NCBI GenBank assembly: GCA_003388505.1
Contig: QQVO01000078.1
Location: forward strand, 1-64,000
Length of the DNA stretch: 64,000 bases
Direction: 5' to 3'
DNA from: Planctomycetota bacterium
Lineage (GTDB): Bacteria > Planctomycetota > Planctomycetia > Planctomycetales > Planctomycetaceae
Shown: piece after piece, positions 57,313 through 64,000 of the stretch
Numbering within the stretch: position 1 is the stretch's first letter
Layout of the letters: every line of letters begins with the position of its first letter
Made by a program: the position numbers and the translations under genes
Notes under the pieces: generated by a model
Database searches by the model: none
What the model saw: only the letters and a program-made list of their open reading frames with translations
What the model was told of the DNA's origin: nothing

Positions 57313-59820
57313 TTACAGGTCGTCTGGAGATTCACCGGCGATCTGCCGGTACGTCTCAAGCGCCCGGTCGTACGCGGCGCGGGCCGCCTTGCGCTCCGCT
57401 TCGGCAATGAGCTGATGCCGGTTGTTCCACAGCAGTTCGACCGATTCGGCGCACCACAAGGCGCTGGCACGAGACGCGCGGATCGGCTGCTCGGCGACGA
57501 TGACATTCACGGGATTGGTGTGCATCTGGGGAAACTGGCGGAGGGCGATCCAACTGCTGCGGTCGACTTCAACGTCGAATTCAAGTTCATGCACCTCAGA
57601 GTCGGCGGGCACGGTCCTCTCCGCAACGACACGGCCGTTGACGACCAGTTCCACCAGCCGTTCGCCGCCCGATGTCCGCTCGCCCGTCCGGGGCACGTGC
57701 AGCATCCTCGTGTCGCCCACTTCCCTGCGACCTTCGGGAGGCGTCTCCGTCCCGTAGGCGACTGCGACAGGTGTTTCCCGCGCGAACGCCACTTGCGCCG
57801 TCACCTTCACGGCGCCCGGCTCGACGAATTCAACTTCACCGAACCCGGGAGAAACGCCGCCGACCGAGAACTCCAGCGCATGCGCGTAGCCGTCGGAAAC
57901 GTACGACCTGCCGTCGGCGATGCCCTGACACCATTCCGCAAAATCAATCGATTCCAGAGGCCCGTCCGCCATGCGGACATAGACGCGGCCCTGGCCGACC
58001 CGGCGGCTGCTCATGCAGGGGAAGTCGGTCTCGCCGCTGACCTTCAACTGGAACCCGCAGTTGAGCAGGTGATACCAGGTGTTCCACTCGCCGACCCGCC
58101 CGGTGTCCATCGCGCTGATGAAATCGCAGACGCCCTCCGGAACACTGACGAAGATTTCCATCGCGCCGGAGCCACGCATCGATGGGAGCACGCGATTCGG
58201 GATTTCGTTGGCTCTCCGATCGGCACTGGCCGTCAATTCATCAGCGGTCGCAGCGCCGTCACGATTCAGGTCGATCTGATCCAATGATTCCGGGAGCAGT
58301 GCGTTTCGTGTCTCCTCGCTTGTAAGCCGGCCGTCCTGGTTCGTGTCGAGACGACTCAGCATCCAGGCGACGTATCCCTCAAGGTCGATCCGCATATCCG
58401 AATGCGGATAGCCGGTCACGCCCCCCTGCTCCTTCGCCCACCGGAGAACCGGAACGGTCCAGGTGGGCCAGCCTGTGGTCTTCGTTCCGTCCGAGCCGGG
58501 ATAGGTCTGATCTGTGAGATTGAGCAGGCAGACGTGGCCGAGTGCGGCCGAACCGAAGCCGCTGATCTCAAGGTCGTATTTAAGGATGGTAAGCGGTTCG
58601 CTGACGGCGTCCGCCACCGGAGAGAAGTATCTCCGCTGGAAGTCGAAGCAGGGCCCCCAGGTCAGCACGCAGCCGACGTTCAGGCCTTCCCCTTTCACCT
58701 GCCGGAACATGTCCTCCGGCGTGACGCCGAGAGTGGGAACCTGATAATGGGCGCATCCCGCCCCGTGGATGTGATGATCGCCGCAGTACCAGCCGTGCTG
58801 CATGGGGGCGATCCAACGCTCTAGCGGGACGTCGATCTCAGCGGCGTCACTGTCCGGGATCGCGACCGTCTGCGTCAGTTCCACGTATTCGGGTCCGCGA
58901 CTGCTGGTCACCTCGTAGTCGCCCGGAGGGAGCGGGACCGTTTCGCCGTCGGCCCGATACACGTGTGGCTGAAAGAAGAAGTCGGGTGCGAGCCGCTTGG
59001 CTTGAGGCGGATAGACCCGTCCGGAGCGGTCGCGGATCGTCAGCTTGGCCATTGTGGGCGAGCCGTCCACGTCGCGAATCGACAACCCCACGGGGACTGC
59101 CGGCCGCACGTCGAAGAGGACGGGCACTTCGCTGCGAAAACCGAGATCCTGAGTCCCCTGTCCGATGTTGAACTCAATCGTCGCTTCGCGCTTCCCGGCC
59201 TCGCTTGAGTGGATGAGGGCGACCGCATACTCAACTTCGAGGCCGCTCAACTCGGAAGTCAGGGGAGGCGATGTGAACATCTCAACGTCGAGAAAGCGAC
59301 CGCTCTGAGCCTCCTCCGTGAGCTGGTCATTCCCCAACTCCAGTTGTTCCTGCCGGCGCAAACTGTTCTCTGCCACTCCGCCGTAAACCGCGCCGGCCTG
59401 CGGACTGGCGATCCGGAGCCGTTCCGTCACCGTTCCTTCGTTGAGAATCTTGACCAGAACCGGAACGAACCCCCCCTGGTGGAGCACCGCCTTCGCGGGG
59501 CCTCGCGCGACCTTCACCCGCAGTTCCGGGTTGATGTGGACGACGAACAGCACCTCCGGGTCGATGAGCTGTTGCAGCCGGGGTGCGTCGCGTTCGTCTG
59601 CTGCGGCCTCGATTTGTTCGCGAAGCTCCTGGGAAACCGGCCGCCCGAGGAAATCGAGCGCCTCGACGACCCGGATCAGGTTCGCGCCGAGCGGCTGGCC
59701 TTCCACGGCCGAAACGACGGGGGCGTCCTCGGCGTAAGCCGCGGACGTGAACCGTGTGATTAGAAACCACAATAGAATGATCACAGGAATCGGACGGCGA
59801 CAAGTGGTGAGACGCGGCAT
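57313..59820 (-). CDS. CehA/McbA-type metallohydrolase with EF-hands
   Basis: About 835 residues from the ATG at 59820 (GGAGG 11 bp upstream). Signal peptide PVIILLWFLITRFTSAAYA. The middle has the PHP-like metal site WYCGDHHIHGAGCAHYQV (~370), typical of CehA/McbA metallohydrolases. An EF-hand pair (LDTNQDGRLTSEE and IDLNRDGAATADEL, ~500-540) is inserted in the hydrolase region. Residues ~590-760 have GETDFPCMSSRRVG and DGRSYVSDGYAHAL, also typical of this family. An exported calcium-dependent phosphatase-like or hydrolytic enzyme is likely; substrate unknown. Confidence 0.78.
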   Translation of the reverse strand: MPRLTTCRRPIPVIILLWFLITRFTSAAYAEDAPVVSAVEGQPLGANLIRVVEALDFLGRPVSQELREQIEAAADERDAPRLQQLIDPEVLFVVHINPELRVKVARGPAKAVLHQGGFVPVLVKILNEGTVTERLRIASPQAGAVYGGVAENSLRRQEQLELGNDQLTEEAQSGRFLDVEMFTSPPLTSELSGLEVEYAVALIHSSEAGKREATIEFNIGQGTQDLGFRSEVPVLFDVRPAVPVGLSIRDVDGSPTMAKLTIRDRSGRVYPPQAKRLAPDFFFQPHVYRADGETVPLPPGDYEVTSSRGPEYVELTQTVAIPDSDAAEIDVPLERWIAPMQHGWYCGDHHIHGAGCAHYQVPTLGVTPEDMFRQVKGEGLNVGCVLTWGPCFDFQRRYFSPVADAVSEPLTILKYDLEISGFGSAALGHVCLLNLTDQTYPGSDGTKTTGWPTWTVPVLRWAKEQGGVTGYPHSDMRIDLEGYVAWMLSRLDTNQDGRLTSEETRNALLPESLDQIDLNRDGAATADELTASADRRANEIPNRVLPSMRGSGAMEIFVSVPEGVCDFISAMDTGRVGEWNTWYHLLNCGFQLKVSGETDFPCMSSRRVGQGRVYVRMADGPLESIDFAEWCQGIADGRSYVSDGYAHALEFSVGGVSPGFGEVEFVEPGAVKVTAQVAFARETPVAVAYGTETPPEGRREVGDTRMLHVPRTGERTSGGERLVELVVNGRVVAERTVPADSEVHELEFDVEVDRSSWIALRQFPQMHTNPVNVIVAEQPIRASRASALWCAESVELLWNNRHQLIAEAERKAARAAYDRALETYRQIAGESPDDL

Positions 59821-59871
59821 CGGTCTGACGTCCTCCGTGGAGTGTTCCTTCCAGTCTACCGTGTGCAAAAG

Positions 59872-59930
59872 TCAGCGACCATCGGGAGCGGTCCAGGCGA
59901 GCGGCGCGGCGTCAGCCCGCCGATGCGTCC
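59872..59930 (+). repeat. 59-bp direct repeat, left copy of the pair
   Basis: Direct copy of 57216-57274, 57 of 59 positions identical. It begins about 50 bp upstream of the metallohydrolase start. Confidence 0.75.
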
Positions 59931-60018
59931 TGTTTGGTTGTGGCGAACCAGCCACGCTGGTTTCAACGCTGAATGGTTGTTCCGGTTCGGCTGGAGCAAC
60001 GTCCTCCCTTGAACAAGT

Positions 60019-61569
60019 CTACCCAGAGTCAAACAATCGACCGCCCTGGTTCGCGGAGGCGTCGACAATGGCGTCGAGAATGCCGTTCCACGTGTAGTCC
60101 CCGGCCGTGACGGAAACGGTCAGACCGCACTCTTCAGCGGCCTGCGCCGTCACCGGGCTGATCGCTGCGAAGCGCACGCCTGACTCGGCGGCGCCGATCC
60201 CGTCGGCCTCCAGCAGTCGGGCAATGTTTCTTGCAATGGACGGGCTGCTGAGACCGATCCAATGCAGTTCGCGCGTGCGGAGCAGGGACACCGTTGCGGG
60301 TGGCAACGCCTCGACGTCAACGTTGCGGTAAACGACAACCTGATCGACCGTCGCGCCGGCCGCCGACAGTTGGTTGGGAAGTACATCTCTCCCGCGATCG
60401 GCGCGGGCCCAGAGCATCCTGCGGCCGTCGGCCAGCGGCGCGAGAGCCGCCGCCAATTCTTCAGCGCGAAACGACTCGGGAACCAGGTCGGCGCGAAGTC
60501 CCCAGGGTGCCAGTGCAATCGCAGTCGCCTCTCCAATTGCTGCAATCTTGAGAGTCGACATTCGCCGGGCGTCCCCGCCCGTCTCCCAAATGCGGCCGAG
60601 GAATCCGCCGACGCCGTTCGCACTGGTAAAGATCAGCCAATCATAGGCCGACAGACGCGCGATTGCGTCGTCCACCTCAGTCCATTCGGAAGGCGGGAGG
60701 ATGTCGACTGTGGGCATGAGAACCGGCTCGGCGCCGAGATCGACGCAGCGCTCGATCGCCTCTCCGGCCTGATGCTCGGGACGTGTGATCCCGATTCGTA
60801 CGCCAAGCAGCGGACGCCGTTCAAACCAGGCGATCCGGTCCCGGTGGGCTGCCGCTTCGCCGACGATGATCAGAGAGGGGGGGCTCAATTCGGCGGAGCG
60901 AACCGCGTCGGCCAGTTGTTGCAGCGGGGCCGTCACAGTTCGTTGGTGAGGCGTCGTCGCCCGACAGATGACGGCCGCAGGAGTCGTCTCTGCCTTCCCA
61001 GCCGAGATCAATGCATCGCAGATGCTCTCGACACGATGCAGGCCCATGTAGAACACGAGCGTTCCGGGGAACGCCGCGAGTGCGTCGTAGTCCAGCAACG
61101 ACTGCGGCTTGTGCGGGTCTTCGTGTCCGGTGACGAAGGCGACCGCCGATGCATCGCTGCGATGCGTCAACGGGATGCCAGCATACGCGCCGGCGGCGGT
61201 CGCCGCCGTGATACCGGGAACAATCTCGTACGGAATTCCGGCGGCTGCGAGCGCATCGGCTTCTTCCGCGCCGCGGCCGAAGATGAAAGGATCGCCCCCT
61301 TTCAGCCGCACGACGGTTTTCCCCTCACCGGCCGCCTCAATCAGTCGCCGGTTGATCTCGGCCTGGTCGAGGCGTCGTCCGTCTGGGCCCTCCGCGCGAG
61401 ACGTCCGCTCGACTTCGCCCCGCGCGTGACGCAGGATTAACGGATTCACGAGGCCGTCATAGAGAACGAGATCGGCCCGCGCCAGGCATTCCTTCCCCTT
61501 GAGGGTCAACAGCCCCGGGTCGCCGGGACCGGCACCCACCAGAAAAACTTCGCCGGCGCCTGTTGTCAT
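60019..61569 (-). CDS. cobA-hemD: Uroporphyrinogen-III C-methyltransferase / uroporphyrinogen-III synthase fusion
   Basis: 516 residues from the ATG at 61569. The N-terminal half (~1-245) is the SAM-dependent uroporphyrinogen III methyltransferase: VFLVGAGPGDPGLLTLKG, VRLKGGDPFIFGRGAEE and GIPLTHRSDA. The C-terminal half (~255-516) is HemD (IGITRPEHQAGEA, LIFTSANGVGGFL), which makes uroporphyrinogen III. The fusion channels the precursor towards precorrin-2, and on to siroheme or cobalamin. Siroheme is needed by the reductase at 29029; B12 by the hybrid kinase at 1021. No ribosome site is clear. Confidence 0.93.
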   Translation of the reverse strand: MTTGAGEVFLVGAGPGDPGLLTLKGKECLARADLVLYDGLVNPLILRHARGEVERTSRAEGPDGRRLDQAEINRRLIEAAGEGKTVVRLKGGDPFIFGRGAEEADALAAAGIPYEIVPGITAATAAGAYAGIPLTHRSDASAVAFVTGHEDPHKPQSLLDYDALAAFPGTLVFYMGLHRVESICDALISAGKAETTPAAVICRATTPHQRTVTAPLQQLADAVRSAELSPPSLIIVGEAAAHRDRIAWFERRPLLGVRIGITRPEHQAGEAIERCVDLGAEPVLMPTVDILPPSEWTEVDDAIARLSAYDWLIFTSANGVGGFLGRIWETGGDARRMSTLKIAAIGEATAIALAPWGLRADLVPESFRAEELAAALAPLADGRRMLWARADRGRDVLPNQLSAAGATVDQVVVYRNVDVEALPPATVSLLRTRELHWIGLSSPSIARNIARLLEADGIGAAESGVRFAAISPVTAQAAEECGLTVSVTAGDYTWNGILDAIVDASANQGGRLFDSG

Positions 61570-61923
61570 AACACGCTCAGTGCCCTGCCAGGGCTCTTTT
61601 TCGGGTTTCGCTCGCTCGCACATCCGCGCGAAACCCTGCGGGATCGGTGCTCCTGTGAAAACCGCTCGACCCCGGAATTCTGAATCGACGGACCCCTCAG
61701 TGTAAAGAACGGCCAGACGGTAAGCACCCGGCAGATCGGGCCGATTCGCTCCGCCGGTTTCTCACCGCTGAAGAACGATCAAGCGACGCGCATGTCACGA
61801 ACCACTGGAGCGGTTTGCAATCCCTTCCGCCGCCGGTACAGTGCGGCCACTTTGGACCGTTCATTGACACACAACTCGATCGCAAACTGGCGGCGGCAAG
61901 GCGGTCCACGCGGGTGCGGTTTG

Positions 61924-61943
61924 TACGCTGAAGGCGTACGACA
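61924..61943. repeat. Palindromic repeat, GTACGCC family, copy 2
   Basis: gtacgctgaaggcgtacgac is a small hairpin; read in the opposite sense its flank gtcgtacgcc matches the hairpin at 24373-24391, which truncates a toxin frame. Confidence 0.5.
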
Positions 61944-61950
61944 ACTTAGC

Positions 61951-61984
61951 CCAGGGTCAGCGGCGCAGCCGCGCCACCCTGGGT
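61951..61984. repeat. Hairpin repeat with CCAGGGT/ACCCTGG arms
   Basis: cccagggtcagcggcgcagc and the continuing ccgcgccaccctggg form a long hairpin with an inner gcggc/gccgc pair. It abuts the GTACGCC-family hairpin, so it is part of the same repeat cluster. Confidence 0.55.
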
Positions 61985-62030
61985 TGCCGTGGACGACGTT
62001 GTCGCAAGAACTCTGAAAGAGTTGCACAGC

Positions 62031-62264
62031 CGCTCGAATGGAACGCGGATGAACACGGATTGGACCGATTTTCGCTGATTACTGTCTTGCGTGTTGACGC
62101 CCTGCGCACCGGAATCGACCCGGTCTCGGCGCTGCCGTCTGTTGAAGAATTCCCCGCAAAATCCGTGCTAATCCGTCAAATCCGCGAAAATCTGTGTCCT
62201 GTTCGAGAATCCCCAGGGCTCGCTTCCTCGGGGCCGGACCCCAGCCGAGTTGTGTGTAACTGAC
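62031..62264 (+). repeat. Dispersed ~250-nt intergenic repeat, copy C
   Basis: Landmarks ggaacgcggatga, ccgattttcgctgatt, gaatcgacccggtctcg, ccgtgctaatccgtc, aaatccgcgaaaatctgtgt and the 3' end ttgtgtgtaactgacag match copies A and D. The 5' hairpin of the other copies is missing, so this copy is 5' truncated. Confidence 0.75.
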
Positions 62265-62299
62265 AGTACTTCGAACTCTTCCCGGCGAGAGGAAAAACC

Positions 62300-63049
62300 A
62301 TGCGTCATGACGGTCGAATGCTCGACGACCTGCGTCCGCTGTCCATCGAGCGCGGTTTCGCCGGCGCCAGTCCGGGCCGGGTGCTCGTCCGGTCGGGGGA
62401 CACGACAATCCTCTGTACGGCCAGCGTTGATGAGTCGGTCCCGCCCTGGAAGATGGATCAGGAGCAGCCGTCCGGATGGGTCACCGCCGAGTACAACATG
62501 CTGCCGGGCAGCACCTCCCCTCGAAAGCGCCGCGATCGCAGCAAGGTCGACGGGCGGACGACGGAGATTCAGCGGCTGATCGGACGCAGCCTGCGGGCGG
62601 TGGTCGACATGCGGGCGCTCGGACCGCGGACGATCACCGTCGATTGCGACGTCATTCAGGCCGACGGGGGAACGAGAACGCTCAGCATTACCGGTGGGTT
62701 CATCGCACTGGTCGATGCCGTCAATTCGATCACCGCCGACGACTGCGATGCCCGTTCGGTGTTCACCGGATCGGTGGCTGCGGTGAGCGCGGGGATCTAC
62801 GGCGGCGACGTGCTCCTCGACCTCAACTATCAGGAAGACAGCCGCGCCGAAGTCGATTTGAACGTCGTAATGACCGGTGCTGGTTCATACATCGAAGTGC
62901 AGGGGACGGCCGAGCGCGGGACGTTTGAGGATGCGCAACTTACGGCCATGCTGGCACTTGCGAAGTCCGGCGTCGATCGGTTGACAGCCGCCCAGCGGGA
63001 AACCCTGGGGGCCGAATGGCCTCTGGACACGAATTCCAGTGTTTGCTAA
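62300..63049 (+). CDS. rph: Ribonuclease PH
   Basis: 249 residues. A phosphorolytic 3'-5' exoribonuclease trimming tRNA 3' ends. Family blocks: [72 protein letters not shown] and [24 protein letters not shown] 6-7 bp before the ATG. Length normal for the family. Confidence 0.95.
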   Translation: MRHDGRMLDDLRPLSIERGFAGASPGRVLVRSGDTTILCTASVDESVPPWKMDQEQPSGWVTAEYNMLPGSTSPRKRRDRSKVDGRTTEIQRLIGRSLRAVVDMRALGPRTITVDCDVIQADGGTRTLSITGGFIALVDAVNSITADDCDARSVFTGSVAAVSAGIYGGDVLLDLNYQEDSRAEVDLNVVMTGAGSYIEVQGTAERGTFEDAQLTAMLALAKSGVDRLTAAQRETLGAEWPLDTNSSVC

Positions 63050-63211
63050 AAACCGCGCCCCTCTCCGGTATTCCTCTCAAGTTTCCCTGACCACACACAG
63101 ACGATTCAGCCGCGAGCGCGTCACGACGACGCTCCGCCCCGATGGCGGCGGTTGAACGAAACGACTTTTCCAAGCACGCCGCCACGGCGTCATGTCACAA
63201 GGGAGTGTGTC

Positions 63212-64000
63212 ATGCTGAGTCATCGCTGGACGGCAGCCTGCGTGCTGCTCACCGCCCTGTTTTCCGCCCAGGCCTGTGGCACCGCGTCCGCCGGCCGCGG
63301 CATCGAGGCGATCGAAGGCAAACGCTATCACCTCACCCGCGACCACGGGCCGTGGATGATCATGGTGGCGACCTTTCACACGATCGGCCGGTACGGAGAC
63401 CCGGACGTCGGCAAGACGCCCGAAGAGGCGGCCGATGAACTCGTCTTCGAACTCCGCCAGAAAGGCATCCCGGCCTACGTCTATTCGCTCGAAGCGCCGC
63501 AGGAAACGGTGCTCAGCGTCGACAAACAAGGCCGTGAAGTGCGGCGGAAAACCCTGCGTAAGGTGAATTCGATCGGCGTTCTCGCCGGCAACTACTCCGG
63601 GACGAACGACAAAACGGCTCGCGCCACGCTGGACTGGATCAAGCGCTACGACCCCGAGTGCCTGAAGGAAGGCGTGGTCTTCAACAAGTCGGAAAAACGC
63701 AAGACGCCTCTCGCCGGCGCTTTTCTGACAATGAACCCGCAAATGACTCCGGAGGAAGTCGAGGCCCATAAGGAACTCGACCCGGTCGTGCTGCGGCTCA
63801 ATCACCGCGAACGGAATTCACTGCTCGAAAACGACGGCCGGTACACGCTCGTCGTTGCGACGTTCGGCGGAAAGTCGACGGTCGCCGACGCGAAGATCGA
63901 CGATCGGTCCGATAAACCGTTGTTCTCACTCAAGAACGAACTTTCCCTGGACAGTGATCTCGATTACGCCGCGCTGGAAGCCCGGGGGCTCGCCGAAGCC
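63212..64000 (+). CDS. Secreted protein, SPOR-like repeats, cut by the window end
   Basis: Partial; 263 codons are visible and no stop is reached. AAGGGAG 6-7 bp before the ATG. Signal peptide with a lipobox-like end (AACVLLTALFSAQAC). After it, WMIMVATFHTIGRYG with AADELVFELRQKGIPAYVYS, and later YTLVVATFGGKSTVA, look like two SPOR-type repeats, which in known proteins bind denuded peptidoglycan. That call is tentative. The region between is hydrophilic and Lys-rich. The complete gene lies beyond the window. Confidence 0.65.
   Translation, partial: MLSHRWTAACVLLTALFSAQACGTASAGRGIEAIEGKRYHLTRDHGPWMIMVATFHTIGRYGDPDVGKTPEEAADELVFELRQKGIPAYVYSLEAPQETVLSVDKQGREVRRKTLRKVNSIGVLAGNYSGTNDKTARATLDWIKRYDPECLKEGVVFNKSEKRKTPLAGAFLTMNPQMTPEEVEAHKELDPVVLRLNHRERNSLLENDGRYTLVVATFGGKSTVADAKIDDRSDKPLFSLKNELSLDSDLDYAALEARGLAEA

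Larger units (their letters stand above)
61570..62299. other. Intergenic region with palindromic and dispersed repeats
   Basis: About 730 bp without a gene of its own. It contains a gtacgc/gcgtac hairpin (61924-61943), a ccagggt...accctgg hairpin (61951-61984), and dispersed repeat copy C (62031-62264). An 82-residue minus-strand frame at 61779-62027 overlaps these repeats and is not convincing. Confidence 0.6.

Noticed and set aside
61779-62027. 82-codon minus-strand frame between cobA-hemD and rph
   Set aside because: Part of it reads like a protein end (NERSKVAALYRRRKG), but it overlaps two hairpin repeats and no family is recognised; coding status unresolved.
1-64000. CRISPR array or prophage
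   Set aside because: No regularly spaced direct repeats with unique spacers were seen and no phage structural or integrase gene is recognised; the repeats present are dispersed hairpins.

Overview
The window is a 64 kb GC-rich piece of bacterial chromosome, most likely from a planctomycete (Planctomycetales). The signs are two sulfatases, a DUF1559 pilin-like protein, a PSD1 (DUF1549/DUF1553) cytochrome protein, a Tat-exported DUF1501 protein, a Gfo/Idh/MocA oxidoreductase, a DUF1080 protein, a PQQ-type propeller and an FG-GAP protein. Short palindromic and ~250-nt dispersed repeats fill most long intergenic gaps. I see no prophage, insertion sequence, CRISPR array or rRNA.

Layout. 0-4 kb: a cobalamin-binding hybrid histidine kinase with a small HisKA-like ORF behind it, then a repeat-filled gap. 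4-11 kb: a subtilase-like/FG-GAP exoprotein, divergent from a sialidase-like / TPP enzyme / alpha-beta hydrolase run. 10.6-15.3 kb: a small membrane protein, the complete AmmeMemoRadiSam trio (Memo, AMMECR1, radical SAM) and a site-2 protease. 15.4-19 kb (minus): an FHA-FHA-STAS protein, a GT4 glycosyltransferase and prfB with its programmed frameshift. 20-26.4 kb: a WD40 protein, an MsrP-like reductase, a sulfatase, an antitoxin with a truncated toxin, and a redoxin/cytochrome c/copper-monooxygenase-like fusion. 26.6-31.9 kb: a MarR regulator, tRNA-Sec, a cysteine synthase-rhodanese fusion, and a siroheme nitrite/sulfite reductase with an overlapping partner. 32-39.6 kb: a lipoprotein plus DUF1559 pair, a PQQ-type propeller, a second sulfatase, an aldehyde dehydrogenase and a prenyltransferase-fold protein. 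39.7-46 kb: a Gfo/Idh/MocA oxidoreductase, dihydropteroate synthase, a Cys-rich secreted protein, a GT-C membrane glycosyltransferase and a beta-lactamase-fold hydrolase. 46-52.8 kb (minus): a DUF1501 gene and a giant PSD1 gene, separated by a 2 kb block of six toxin-antitoxin-like genes. 53-64 kb: DUF1080, aroB, an esterase-like hydrolase, queC, a CehA/McbA-type metallohydrolase, a cobA-hemD fusion, rph and a partial secreted protein.

How the genes fit together. The sulfite/nitrite reductase, the uroporphyrinogen methyltransferase/synthase fusion (siroheme precursor supply), the cysteine synthase-rhodanese and the MsrP-like protein form a scattered sulfur theme. Sulfatases, sialidase, the DUF1080 protein and the oxidoreductase fit planctomycete polysaccharide breakdown. 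The most notable items are the hybrid kinase carrying the W-x9-EH signature of adenosylcobalamin photoreceptors, the tRNA-Sec beside sulfur genes, the multidomain redoxin/copper protein, the toxin-antitoxin block between two genes that are often neighbours (including a PIN gene that looks like a fusion of two unrelated genes), and several families of dispersed palindromic DNA.
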